Origin: Metopolophium dirhodum
Lineage: Eukaryota > Arthropoda > Insecta > Hemiptera > Aphididae
Assembly (NCBI RefSeq): GCF_019925205.1
Contig: NC_083560.1
Location: forward strand, 127,693,062-127,757,061
DNA length: 64,000 nucleotides
Direction: 5' to 3'
Each line of letters starts with the position of its first letter. Position 1 is the stretch's first letter. The notes beneath the pieces were generated by a model. The model had not been told where the DNA came from and made no database searches. It was given only the letters and a program-made list of their open reading frames with translations. Shown piece after piece: positions 10,833-20,255 of the stretch. The translations under genes and the position numbers were made by a program.

Positions 10833-10949
10833 GGGTCAGGACGCACTCGAGCGTGCCTTACCGCTTCTGCCACTTACGCCATACGCACTCATTCAAGGCA
10901 CCTCGAGTGCGACACCATCCGTCATGTGACGGTGGTTGCGTCCTGACCC
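10833..10949 (-). ncRNA. Conserved three-way-junction RNA element, copy in LINE-C
   Basis: The outer stem is 10833-10845 with 10937-10949 (13 bp perfect). Hairpin A is 10845-10859 with 10895-10908 (13 pairs around a small asymmetric bulge) and encloses a 35-nt loop, 10860-10894. Hairpin B is 10914-10923 with 10928-10936 (9 pairs, one bulge). The architecture and helix order equal those at 4150-4257 in LINE-B, and the loop keeps 12 consecutive identical bases. Apart from a shared CAGGACG in the outer stem, the stem sequences are different, so pairing has been kept while sequence changed. It lies about 45 nt beyond the ORF2 stop codon. Confidence 0.68.
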
Positions 10950-10993
10950 ATAAGGTTCGCGACCTTTTCTGAGTAGCTGTTTGATTTTCCCGC

Positions 10994-13989
10994 TTAACGG
11001 TCTGTACGGTTCGTGAGTGCCTCTCTGGCAAACCTCACTAGTGCCTCATAGGTAGCTTTATTGGTTTTATTGGTGAGGAAGGCTCCGTCTGCTGGTGGCC
11101 ATGGAACGCCTTCGTCGCTGAGTGCCCTTTTCAACTTGATACGAGCTGCCTTTGTCCTAGGACAGAACCTCAATACATGGTTAACTGTTTCCGGTTTTCG
11201 GTCACATTCACATATTGGGTCCACAACGAGGTTGAAACTATGAATTTTTGCCCGGAAATCTCCGTGGCCCGTTAAGAACTGGGTTGTATAATGGTCCAGT
11301 TGCATCAGTAGGTTGAACCTGTACCTGACCGACGGGATCATTCTCTTCGTCCAATTTCCTTTAGGAAGAGTCTCGTATCGGAGTTGCCATTCCTCAAAGA
11401 GCTCGTTTTCTCTCTCAGAAAGGACTTCGCTAGTAATTTCTCTCCTTAGCAGTTCTTTCTTGTATGCATGGAGTCTTATTTCCAGATCTAATGGCATTGT
11501 TCCCGCTATTGCTGGGAGGCAGTTTGTAGACACCGTATTGTACGCGCCGGTCATTGCCAAGAGCGGGGCTCTTTGAGTACTTAATAGTTTTTTCTGGCTC
11601 TTAACAAGTTTTGTGCCGGATGACCAAATTTCGGCAGCATACGTTATGCGTGGTAGAAACACACCTCTGTAAATGGTCCTAGCCGCAAGATGACCCATCC
11701 CCCAGTTGGCGGATCGCGGTCTTCTCATCCGACCGTACATGTCTTTTGACTCTTTACATATGTTTTCTATGTGGTTCCAGAAACTGCGCCTAGGATCGAG
11801 GTGAACACCAAGGTACTTGGCCGTGGCCGTGGATTCGATCCTAGGCGCATCTGCTCTCGATCCAAAGCGTACACTGTAGCCGGGTTTGAGGCCGCCTTTG
11901 AGCGACAACAACTGGATCTTGCTGGCCGAGAACTCTAAGCCGAATTTTATGGCCCAATCTGTAAGGACGTCCAAATGCTTTTCAATACGTTGGAAGGCCG
12001 TTTTTGGCCTAGCGGCTCCAACCATCAGAAGTATATCATCAGCATAAGTTATCACTTTCGTAGTACTAGTTTCGGGCAAATTTGGATATATTTCTGTCAT
12101 GGCGACCTTCCACAGAGTCGGGCCAAGCTGCGACCCCTGGGGACAACCTCGGGTAAGCTTACGCTGGTAGTGGATACCTTCTATCTTCAGGTCTGCCCAC
12201 CTGTTTGCAAGGTACGAGCTTACAATCCTCGAGGTTTCCATCGATGCACCTAGTGCGTGCAGCTGAGCTAAGAGGGCGACCATCTGACGTTATCGAATGC
12301 GCCCGTGATGTCTAGGAACGTCCCAAAAATGTGCCTAGACCTGGACGCATCGATACGTTCATGTACACTTTTTATGGCACTGACGGTTGACTTGCCAACG
12401 GTAAAACCGTGTTGTTCTGCGTAAGTGTCCAACTTTGTTTCTTTCCCAATGTTATATATGATGAGGGTTTCAAGGACCTTTCCAAGAACGGGCAATAGGC
12501 TTATCGGCCGGTAGGATGTTACATTGCCGGGGTCAGTTCGGCCTGGTTTGGGGATAACTACGAGCTTTGCAGTCTTCCAACATTCGGGAAAAATCCCTTC
12601 TTGCAAACACCTGGCGTAGAGATGGGTGATTGTGTTGCCGAGGGCTGGCCAGGCCTTCCTGAGCATGCCAGCGGTTATGCCATCTGCACCAGGAGCACTA
12701 CTCGTACGTATTCGCCATATGGCGGCTTTAATTTCGTCAGGGCTTGGAGGAGCCTTCATTGGTATCGGTCCGAGAAATTCGGGATACTGTTGGTCCGGGT
12801 CTGCGGGAACAAAAGTGTTCAGCAGGAGTTCGGCCGTGTCCCTGCAGTCTGATGTAAGGGATCCATCAGGTCTGGACATAGTTCTCGGCATCTTAGGTAT
12901 AGAATGGCTTCTCTTGGCCCATCTAAACGCTTTGCACCACGGATTGGCATTAAGTTCGCCCGCAAAACACTTCCAAGCTGTCATCTTGTGAACTCTGATT
13001 TGAGTCAAGAATTCATTACGAAGCTTGTTATACTCTCGTCTGTCGCTGACTCTAAGTTCTTCGCGTCTCTTACGAACGAGGTTACGCCGAAGCGTTGAGA
13101 GTGCCGGGGACCACCAGATGTTCCTACCAGAGGCCCTTACTGATTTTTTGCGTGGTATTGCACGGTCCGCCGCCGCGGCCAGCACGCGGTTTACGCCAGT
13201 GGCTGTAGACTCTATAGAGGACTCAGTGATGCTACCAATTTCACCCAAGAGCGTGGTGTTAAACAGGTCCCAGTCTGCTAATTTTGGATTATAGCTTTTT
13301 TCGTCAGACGCCGGCTTTGCGGTTTTATTCGCCGTCATGACGAAAGTTATTACTCTGTGATCGCTGTCCGTTAGATCGCTCACAGCCCAATCCCCTATGG
13401 TATGGTCCACATTACTTGTTGACAAGGTGACATCAATATTGGACATACGGTTATCGCGCCGACAGAAAGTTTTTATTTGTCCCGCCTTGTTGTGAATGGT
13501 GAGGTTATATTTGTCTATAAATTGTTCCACGAGTCGGCCTCGGCGATTCCTCGTATCAGAATGCCATCGCGGTGAGTGCCCATTCGTGTCCACGGCGATT
13601 AGGACTCTGGTTTGAGCTGCCATTATCTGATTTAGGCGTTCAAGATGGACTATTGTCGGTACGTTAAACTTGAAATACGCAGACACGAGAACCACGTTAT
13701 CACAGGACCGATTACCAAATGTTATTTTAACTGCGGCTGTGTAGCTAGAGGTGAGATCACTTAGACTTATACACTGGTACCGATCCGACAAGACAATAAC
13801 CGCCGAGTCAGATTTATTGCTGATTTGGCATTTGCAGCTTTCAAAGGCGTATATTTTGCCATTGATTACAAGAGGTTCTTGGACTAGAACAAAATCCGTT
13901 TTGAGGTCATCACAGGCTGATCTGAGTTGATGACTGGCCGTGCGGTCCCGGTTCAGATTGTGCTGGATTACCCTAATTTTGCAGCTCAT
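10994..13989 (-). pseudogene. LINE-C ORF2: APE endonuclease, reverse transcriptase and C-terminal zinc finger (one frameshift)
   Basis: Almost intact ORF2 of about 1,000 codons. I start it at the ATG at 13987-13989, equivalent to the LINE-A start; the same frame is open 27 nt further upstream to another ATG at 14016. Endonuclease motifs are IQHNLNR, VLVQEP, VDTNGHSPRW, NIDVTL and DLTDSDHR. RT motifs are SYRPISLLPVLGK, QHGFTVGKST, FLDITGAFDN and the catalytic TYADD, followed by FLTGHGDFRAKI and a C.C........H....C finger. The only lesion seen is a frameshift near 12,276-12,285, just after the conserved DNVRW. The protein end is at TAA 10994-10996. Confidence 0.88.
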
Positions 13990-14950
13990 TAGGGTCTGAA
14001 ACGGGTGCTTGGTCACCGAAGTCAGTGCGTCGGATGAGCTGCCTGGTCGCGGCTGCTCTTGCCGGACCTTTTGCTGATGCAGCGTTATGTTTAGAGCTTT
14101 TACAGTTTGGGCATTTCGTTACTTGGGACTTACAGGTCCTGGAGTCATGTCCTTCGGAGCAGTTTTTACACTTCGGCTGTTCCTGCCTGCATTTAAGGGC
14201 TGTATGGCCAAATCCTTAACACTTATAACACTGGGTAACCGAGTCGAATATTTTCATTTTACACTTTGTCATTCTTAGGAAGGCCACCTTACCTTTCATC
14301 TTAGGTACTGACTCCGGGGCAACCTCGATTACCCAGTGTACAGCATGGCCGTCCCGAGGACCCATCATGAACAATGGTTTTATTTTTCTGATCTCGTTTT
14401 CACTAAGCTTTAGCGATACATTTTTCCCTAGAGACCACGGGATCTCGTCTCTATCAAGAAACCTGTCTACATGTTATACGATGATTCAGGGTAACCGAGG
14501 GGCTTTTTCTACCAGGTTAGACGTGCGACGTAATGCCGTCGCCGTTTCCTGGTCCTCGGGGAAAAGCACCATACCTCCGCTTTTAGTTCTAACAGTCCTG
14601 ACCTTCGGGTTAGGCAGTTTTTGTCCAATGGACTTTCTAATGTCCCTCCAGCCTTCGTCATCCGTTGCGACCTCAAATCTTGGGCCTACCCTGGCGGCTC
14701 TGGCCCTATTAATGCTTTTCTTAGCTACCACGTTCTTTTTGGCCGTGTTACTTGCAGGCTTTGAGCGTTTTTTCTTTAAACTGGTAGCGTCTCTCTTGAG
14801 CGCATCAGACGTCTTCGGCGTTTTAAGACCCGGGAATGCTTCCCGTTTTTCCCTAGGAAGAGGCTTTGGCTTCTTCGCGGCTGTGGCGTAAGAATCACCT
14901 GACGGGCTTATCACCATTATCGAGTCGTCATCAATAGTGACTCTGTAGGG
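13973..14950 (-). pseudogene. LINE-C ORF1: C-terminal half of the gag-like protein, three nonsense codons
   Basis: The same reading frame runs from about 14,950 to the TAG at 13973-13975 with no frameshift but three stops: TGA 14486-14488, TAA 14474-14476 and TAA 14216-14218. The last lies inside the first zinc knuckle, where LINE-A has Gln, so CAA to TAA. Alignable motifs with LINE-A are ARVGPRFEV, IRKSIGQKL, ALRRTSNLVEK and PRDG.AV.WVIEV. The third knuckle has lost its final Cys (KHNAASAKG). The N-terminal part, including the coiled-coil region, is missing because of 5' truncation. The ORF1 stop overlaps the ORF2 start by 17 nt. Confidence 0.8.
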
Positions 14951-15420
14951 AATTCTTCATCATTTTCATGTTTGAATTTGTTTCATGTTGGAAAATGGCC
15001 AAGATTTTTTTCTATTAATTGATTTATGAATAGAGTTAATTTTAATTTGAAAGCTTTGATGTAGGAATATGTATCTGAAATTAACGAGTTTGCTCCTTGC
15101 AGCTTTAAATTTAACTCATTAAGGAGCTGAGTTGTATCAACGAGAAAAGCTAGTTTCCATAGCCATGACAAATCAGCTAACTCAGTTACAACGCGGTTTT
15201 TTTTCTGTTATAAACATGTCGATTTCTGAACGAAGATAAAAAAATCTTTTCAAGACGTAACCTCGGCTGAGCCAACGAACTTCACAATGATAGGGAATAT
15301 CTGGGTACTCGCTTTCAATTTCAGCAAGAAAGTTCTTAAACTGACGGTGACTAAGAGCACTTTTTCGAATATAATTTACATTCTGCACAACATTAGTTAA
15401 ACTAACTCGAGGCAGTATAT
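14950..15420 (-). pseudogene. hAT transposase fragment (GTF2IRD2/ZBED-like)
   Basis: Two adjacent minus-strand frames (about 15420-15182, then 15171 down to about 14,950) give a continuous match to the central part of hAT-derived proteins annotated as GTF2IRD2-like. Phrases are VNYIRKSALSHRQFKNFL, CEVRWLSRGYVLKRFF and LAFLVDTTQLLNELNLKLQG. They are joined by a frameshift in an A-run near 15,185-15,205. A TGA replaces the expected Cys in HFPTC near 14,985. The BED finger, the start and the C-terminal dimerisation region are absent. The fragment ends at the 5' end of LINE-C. Confidence 0.78.
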
Positions 15421-15506
15421 TAAATTGTTAAAAAATACTAGTCAATTTTATGAATTTAACAAATATATTTTGTACCTGAAGGTGGCTGGTGAGTATATAT
15501 TAACAT
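15421..15506. other. Unassigned AT-rich stretch
   Basis: Short AT-rich spacer between the hAT fragment and the left inverted repeat of the next element. Nothing recognised. Confidence 0.5.
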
Positions 15507-15515
15507 AAAAAAAAA

Positions 15516-15605
15516 GATGGATAAGTGAATGTCGCTCTGCTGTACAGTAGGTTACAAGTGGGTCACTGTAATGGATGGTGTTAAATTTGAATTCAATGAT
15601 ATAAT
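15516..15605 (+). repeat. Left terminal inverted repeat
   Basis: Inverted copy of about 16778-16881; the longest identical core is 24 bp (15530-15553). Confidence 0.75.
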
Positions 15606-16422
15606 ATCATAGTATAAGAAAAACGAGAAAACGGTCAGTCAGCCTATGATATTACCAAGCATATTTGATGATAATATTGTGAATAAAGTAATTTATATAT
15701 AACCTATTTACGAAGAGCCTTGTTTTCAATTATCAAGGAGCTATAAAAGTTGAACATTTTATAAATTTTTAACTACAAAATAATTATTAAATTATAAATT
15801 TGATACATTTTGTCAAAATTTGAACTTTAAATGCTTATAAAAAAAAAAACTGTGCCTATGTATTTTTAATATTTTTCAACTGCTATTAGAACGATATATC
15901 AGGGGAGCCTTATATTAAATTTTCACGCTTCACGCTATTTATAGAAAAAAAAACTAATAAAAATGGAAACTGAAAATGTCCGTAAACAGCTCAAAATAAG
16001 TCAAAATATTTGGAAAATGTTATGGTGTATAGAAAAGTGCTAATATAAACATTCAGTCAAAATTTCATGTACCTACGGTCATTTGTTTTAGAGTTGCACC
16101 AAAAACCAAAATCGATTTTCTCGAAAACAGATTTTGCGTAAATATTCCCGTTTTTCCTTAATTTTTCTTTTGTTTTTCATGTCACGTTTGAAAACTATTA
16201 CGAAATTTTTACTTTTGACCCCTCAAAGTACCAACTAGATTCACTTTCCTATCAGAAAAGTTACTGTTGAAGAAATCCAAGCACTTTTACTGTCCTAAAA
16301 GCTGATGACAGACACAAAAAAAAAAATAAAAAAAACACTCATCATTGTAAAATCAATACATTCATCGCTTCGCTCAGAATCTAAAACGAATATAAAATTA
16401 ATGTTCCTTTGACTTTTACATT

Positions 16423-16769
16423 GGTTCTGAGCGGAGTGAGTTAACTTTTTTTTTATCCTGTATACAGAATTTCTACCAGAAGGAGTGCTTCGATTTCAAC
16501 ATCGTATCTTATCTTTTAGGAAATTGGATAAAGATGGTACTTTAGAGAGGTAATTTTTCGATTTTCTCAATAGTTATTTAATGCCATGGGAAAAGCCACC
16601 GACTAATTATAAAAAACCGCTAAAAATGGGATTTTAATTTCTAACGCTTTATTTATCACCATAGAAACGAATATAAATAAAAATGACGATTTTAGTTATT
16701 TTGTTGTAATTTATAATATTAATTCAACTTAAATATCTAGACTTACAAACAGTCTCCGCTCAGAATCAT
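16423..16769. mobile_element. Nested small inverted-repeat element
   Basis: GTTCTGAGCGGAG near 16,424 and CTCCGCTCAGAATC near 16,750 form a terminal inverted repeat of about 14 bp, enclosing about 345 bp of AT-rich non-coding DNA. A further CGCTCAGAATC copy occurs at about 16,368. Boundaries and target duplication are uncertain. Confidence 0.45.
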
Positions 16770-16777
16770 TTTTCTAT

Positions 16778-16881
16778 ACAATATTATATGATATCATTGA
16801 ACACAAATTTAATACAATCCCTTATACAGTGTCCCACTTATAACCTACTGTACAGCAGAGCGACATCCACTTACCCGCTTT
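16778..16881 (-). repeat. Right terminal inverted repeat
   Basis: Reverse complement of the left arm at 15516-15605. Confidence 0.75.
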
Positions 16882-16899
16882 TTTTTTTACTTAGTTTTC

Positions 16900-17310
16900 G
16901 AGTAATTTATTTTATTTATTTTAATTTATTTATTTTTCGACGCTTCAGGGACATTAGTATACCACAGATTTTTGTAATAGACATTTAATAATATTACAAG
17001 GTAAGAAAAAAAGAACAATAATTCTAGACTAAATATTAACAAGTACAATTTTTGAGTTTTTGAATTATAGATGGCAAAAAATTATAAAAAATATCAATAT
17101 TTCACATATTATTAATAGATCGATAAGTACGATCAAGAGGGACTGCGTAACCATAGTTAGTGGTGTGAAATTTCGTATTAAAAGTTTGGGGATTTCTAGA
17201 ATAAAAAGAAGGAACGGCTAAAGATAATTCGATAAGTAAATCAGAAACTTGATTGTTCAATAATTTGTAAATAAAGGTAACATCAAATTCAACGTGTCTA
17301 GGTATCAGTT
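16900..17310 (-). pseudogene. C-terminal end of a Jockey/CR1-like LINE reverse transcriptase, with 3' tail
   Basis: On the minus strand from about 17,305 the frame reads RHVEFDVTFIYKLLNNQ, then VPSFYSRNPQTFN, TTNYGYAVPLDR and YRSINNM, interrupted by TGA near 17,072 and then IDIFYNFLPSI. This matches the typical last 100 residues of insect Jockey/CR1-type LINE ORF2 proteins (R-x-F-x-x-R, NY...P..R). Downstream at about 16,905-16,945 is an (AAAT)n-like tail, the expected 3' terminus, abutting the inverted-repeat element. Everything 5' of about 17,310 is missing. It was recognised by motif only, without a search. Confidence 0.6.
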
Positions 17311-17710
17311 CAGTTCAGATCAGTTCATAATAATTTTTTTTTTTAAAGGCATGGCCTATTTTTGACTACAAAATATTTTTTTTTTTTGTATATTTTTATT
17401 GATTTTAGTGGTTGAATTTCTTTTCTAAGATAAAAAATGGCAGAGTTATAGTTATCTGATTTTATGTTGTTTGCATAGTTGTATTTTTATTTTACGTATT
17501 AATCTTTATTAACTACGTATTTTATAATCTGTTATACCCGGTAAGACATCTTGTTATGATATAATTTAATAATTTTAATACAGTCCACAATATTTTCATT
17601 TATAATTGTATGTATTATTTTTTTTTTATCCGCCTTATACATACTTATATACGTGGTGTACCCTTATCACTTCTTCATATTAATATTAAAGGCGAGTATA
17701 CATCCACCGT
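17311..17710. other. AT-rich stretch, nothing recognised
   Basis: Very AT-rich with several T-runs. A short tandem TCAGTTCAG/TCAGATCAG lies at about 17,307-17,327. No coding frame, terminal repeat or RNA gene was seen. Confidence 0.5.
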
Positions 17711-17995
17711 ATTCACGTGTGTCAACAGATGGGAATTGGTTCAAAAATGACTCAAATGTTCTGGAAGAGGTGGCATTTAGAATATCTGTTATCTCTTCAA
17801 AGCAATGCTAAATGATTGAATCCTGCTACGAATATGAAAATCAGAACACTTGCAATTTTAAAGGATGATAATGTCCCACCATTCCAGTGGAAGAATGTAA
17901 GAATCATAGCCATACATCCTGGATGGCATAGTACGGGTAGTGACCGTACTGCCAGTGCGTAACAGCTAAAACGGTCCACAGACCATAGTTAAAAT
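17710..17995 (+). pseudogene. BEL/Pao retrotransposon: C-terminal end of the polyprotein (DUF5641-like)
   Basis: Plus-strand frame from about 17,730 reads MTQMFWKRWHLEYLLSLQ, a TGA at the expected Trp, then ILKDDNVPPFQWKNVRIIAI and HPG, ending in a locally scrambled TASxQLKRS. This is the signature end of BEL/Pao polyproteins (FWKRW..EYL..LQ..KW, LVL.KDDN.PP..W..GR, RTA.G..KR). No LTR, integrase core or RT is seen nearby, so it is an isolated remnant. The opposite-strand frame at 17797-17979 is a shadow. Confidence 0.68.
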
Positions 17996-18779
17996 ATGCC
18001 CGCTACATATGGGTAAAGATGAATGAAATACAGTGCTTCACGGGGGGGGGGGGAGGGATATTCACGCATGAACAATTATGTGCTGCCCTCTAGTGGTGGG
18101 TACGGCACCTATGATCCGTCCGACCATCATATTACACTGAATGTAATCAACGTTTTGTTTTTAGGGTTCCGTACGGTAAAACGGGACCCAATTACTAACG
18201 ATCCGCTGTCCGTCTGTCACCAGGGGGTCTATTCTCAAAGGTATCGAAAATCACTTTCGATCATAAATCGATCGTAAATATCGTCGTTTTCGATTTCCGC
18301 AAAAATTACTATTTTTAAACGTTTTTGACAGCTAGCTCGACAAGCTCGACAGTAATATTGGACAATTTACATCGACAGGGAATTGCGTGTCGAAAACACT
18401 TAACGACAATCATCACTCGTCATTATTATTATATTTTGCATTTGACCATGTCTTGGAAGATTATATGCTAAATAACATCGCAAATATTGTACATATTTAA
18501 TATTATGAATATAGAAAATATACCAAGGCGTTGTTTACTAGAATAAGATCCATTTGTTGGTAATAATCATGTTTTTAACACAGATATATGAATATTAATA
18601 TTGTTGCACTGCTTATAAACATTAACTACTATTGACTATTGTACTAATTTCAAGATAATAAGTATGTAGGTAATTTGTGATTTTCATAAAAAGAAATATG
18701 GTTTTAATTTTACAGTTTTTGCTAATTTTGATATAGATAGATAGTTATATTTGTTTTAACTATTGGAAAATAAATTTCA
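17996..18779. other. Mixed non-coding repeat sequence ahead of the Harbinger gene
   Basis: A run of about 13 G lies at 18042-18055. A segment at about 18,160-18,225 contains GGGTTCCGTACGG and AAAACGGGACCC, followed by CCGCTGTCCGTCTGTC. I know a very similar phrase as a common interspersed repeat in other insects, notably moths (from memory). Directly after it, GGGGGTCTATTCTCAAAGG at about 18,222 resembles a Harbinger terminal repeat, but no matching right end was found. From 18,240 to 18,779 the sequence is AT-rich and probably the 5' flank of the transposase gene. Confidence 0.4.
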
Positions 18780-20255
18780 ATGCCTAAGTATTTGAACCAG
18801 AAAAATGTTTATGTACATTTTCATTTTTTAGAACTTGGTGATAAACAATTTAATGGAACTTATCGGTTGAATAAGATGCTGGTTCGAGAATTATTAGACA
18901 TTCTGACTCCATTTATGGTTAGTTCTGTGACAAATGCTGGATTAAGTATACAAAGAAAGGTTTGTAATAAATAACAATGTTATACAAATATAAGATTATT
19001 GTAATTATATTATATTATATAATATTTTTTTGTTACCTATGTTATTCTTTAAGTTATTAACTGCTCTAAGATTTTTTGCCAGTGGGAGCTATCAACAAGA
19101 TATAGGGAAAAATAAAGGTTCTACTGTAAATCAATCTTCTGTTAGCAGATGCGTTACTGTGGTAATAAATGCTTTTAATTGTCCAGAAATATTAAATAAA
19201 TATATTCATTTTCCAAGTTCCCTTGGAGAACTCAATGACGTCAGTTTTGGGTAAGTATTCTGTTATTGGAACATCTTAGAAAATATTGCATTTATATACT
19301 TTCATTACTAGATTTTATGAAAAATTTGGTATACCTGGTGTGATAGGAGTTATTGATGGGACTCACATAGCCATAGTACCTCCAAAGTCGGAGGACATTA
19401 TTTATCCCTAACATGTATATGTTAACCGTAAAGGGTATCATAGCATTAACATACAATTGGAAAATCTATTTTATAGTATAATTAACTTTTGGAAGAAAAA
19501 AATTTACAATTTAAATATTTTTTTTTGCTGTGTTAAAGATTTGTGACTCTAATATGAAAATTTTAAATGTATGCCCAAAATTCCCTGGAAGCACACATGA
19601 CAGTCATATTTGGCGTGTTAGTCATGTATTAAGAATATTAAAACATTTACACTCAATTGGACATACATCTTATTTTTTACTAGGTTGCTTCATCAATTTA
19701 AATCAAATTACTTATTTGTTACTAATTTATTGGTTCTACTAACTTGTTAACTTATTTATTTGTAATTTAAATAGGTGACTCTGGGTATGGATTAAGACCG
19801 TGGTTATTGACGCCACTTACAAAATATCAACCAAACACCCCAGAAGCTAGGTACAACACTTGGTTGTGTAGAACAAGATCACTGATAAAGCGGTGTAATT
19901 TTGTTCTTAAAATGTGTTTTAGGTATTATTAAAATGTTAATATATATTTATATTAACTAGACTAAAAGATAGAAATGACCAATTTGTGTTTTTTGTTAGA
20001 TGTTTACTTAAGTATGGAGTACTACATTATGCACCAGAAAAAGCATCAAGCGTAATAAATGCTTGTACAGTGCTTCATAATATTTGAATAAGCAACAATT
20101 TACTTATTATAGACAATGATGGCGAATTTGAAGAAAATGATTATGGTGTTTTAAATAATGCAGCTTTTAATGAACCAAATTCAACCCGTCCAAATACAAA
20201 GCTAATAGCAGGAAAACGAATGCAACAACAAATAATTAATTCATATTTTAAATAA
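18780..20255 (+). pseudogene. HARBI1-like Harbinger (PIF) transposase, six exons, inactivated
   Basis: DDE nuclease of a PIF/Harbinger transposon. Six exons with consistent phases can be assembled: 18780-18959, 19054-19250, 19312-19459, 19539-19683, 19775-19922 and 20000-20255, 358 codons including stop, the normal HARBI1 size. Motifs are ALRFFASG, VSRCV, VIGVIDGTHI (first Asp), YVNRKGYHSINIQL, FPGSTHDSHIWR (second Asp) and GDSGYGLRPWLLTPL. The third catalytic position, normally Glu in RxxxERxxGxLK, is Lys (AAG 19888-19890). Other lesions are TAA at 19409-19411, TGA at 20085-20087, and GA instead of GT at the exon 3 donor (19460). All other introns keep GT...AG. This cannot make an active transposase. 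Confidence 0.85.

Larger units (their letters stand above)
9800..10993 (-). other. LINE-C 3' UTR, long and GC-rich
   Basis: About 1.2 kb after the ORF2 stop. A 381-codon plus-strand frame crosses it (9827-10972), but its product is composition-driven (Arg/Pro/Ser) with no domain. Structures seen are the three-way junction at 10833-10949, a perfect 10-bp hairpin at 10359-10391, and a pairing of GTGAGGG near 10394 with CCCTCAC near 10432. The distal block (9837-9955) matches the LINE-B tail. No poly(A) or short tandem tail is evident at the presumed 3' end. Confidence 0.6.
9800..14950 (-). mobile_element. LINE-C: 5'-truncated R1-clade-like LINE
   Basis: Third minus-strand LINE. It has a 1.2-kb structured 3' UTR, ORF2 (13989-10994) and the C-terminal part of ORF1 (about 14,950-13,973). 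At about 14,950 the ORF1 frame stops abruptly and hAT transposase coding sequence begins, so the element is 5'-truncated. 5' truncation is the usual outcome of incomplete target-primed reverse transcription. It is related to LINE-A (alignable over endonuclease and RT) but clearly a different family. Confidence 0.82.
15507..16890. mobile_element. Non-coding DNA transposon with about 90-bp terminal inverted repeats, aphid-like
   Basis: Left arm 15507-15605 and right arm about 16778-16890 are inverted copies. Both start from an A/T homopolymer tip, then GGRTAAGTGRATG, a 24-bp identical core centred on GCTGTACAGTAGG, then CACTGTA, TTAAATTT and TTCAATGATAT. The 1.38-kb body is AT-rich with no coding frame and contains a smaller nested inverted-repeat element. 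Target duplications could not be fixed because of the homopolymer tips. I recognise this arm as a repeat type seen in aphid genomes, from memory. Family assignment (hAT, Tc1 or other) is not possible from the ends alone. Confidence 0.75.

Noticed and set aside
9827..10972. A 381-codon open frame on the plus strand
   Set aside because: It lies antisense across the GC-rich 3' UTR of LINE-C, encodes an Arg/Pro/Ser-rich sequence without any domain, and overlaps conserved RNA stems. High GC lowers the stop frequency, so it is most likely a shadow.
1..14950. Telomeric TRAS/SART-type insertion
   Set aside because: The ORFs resemble that clade, but no TTAGG or similar telomeric repeats occur at any junction in the window.
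1..14950. R1-type insertion in 28S rRNA genes
   Set aside because: No rRNA sequence is visible at any LINE junction, and three different families follow each other directly.
17797..17979. A 60-codon minus-strand frame
   Set aside because: It is antisense to the BEL/Pao remnant, which has clear family motifs on the plus strand.
18042..18055. A G-run of about 13, and other long G-runs at 9,207-9,349
   Set aside because: Homopolymers may be sequencing or assembly sensitive; no regulatory meaning can be supported.
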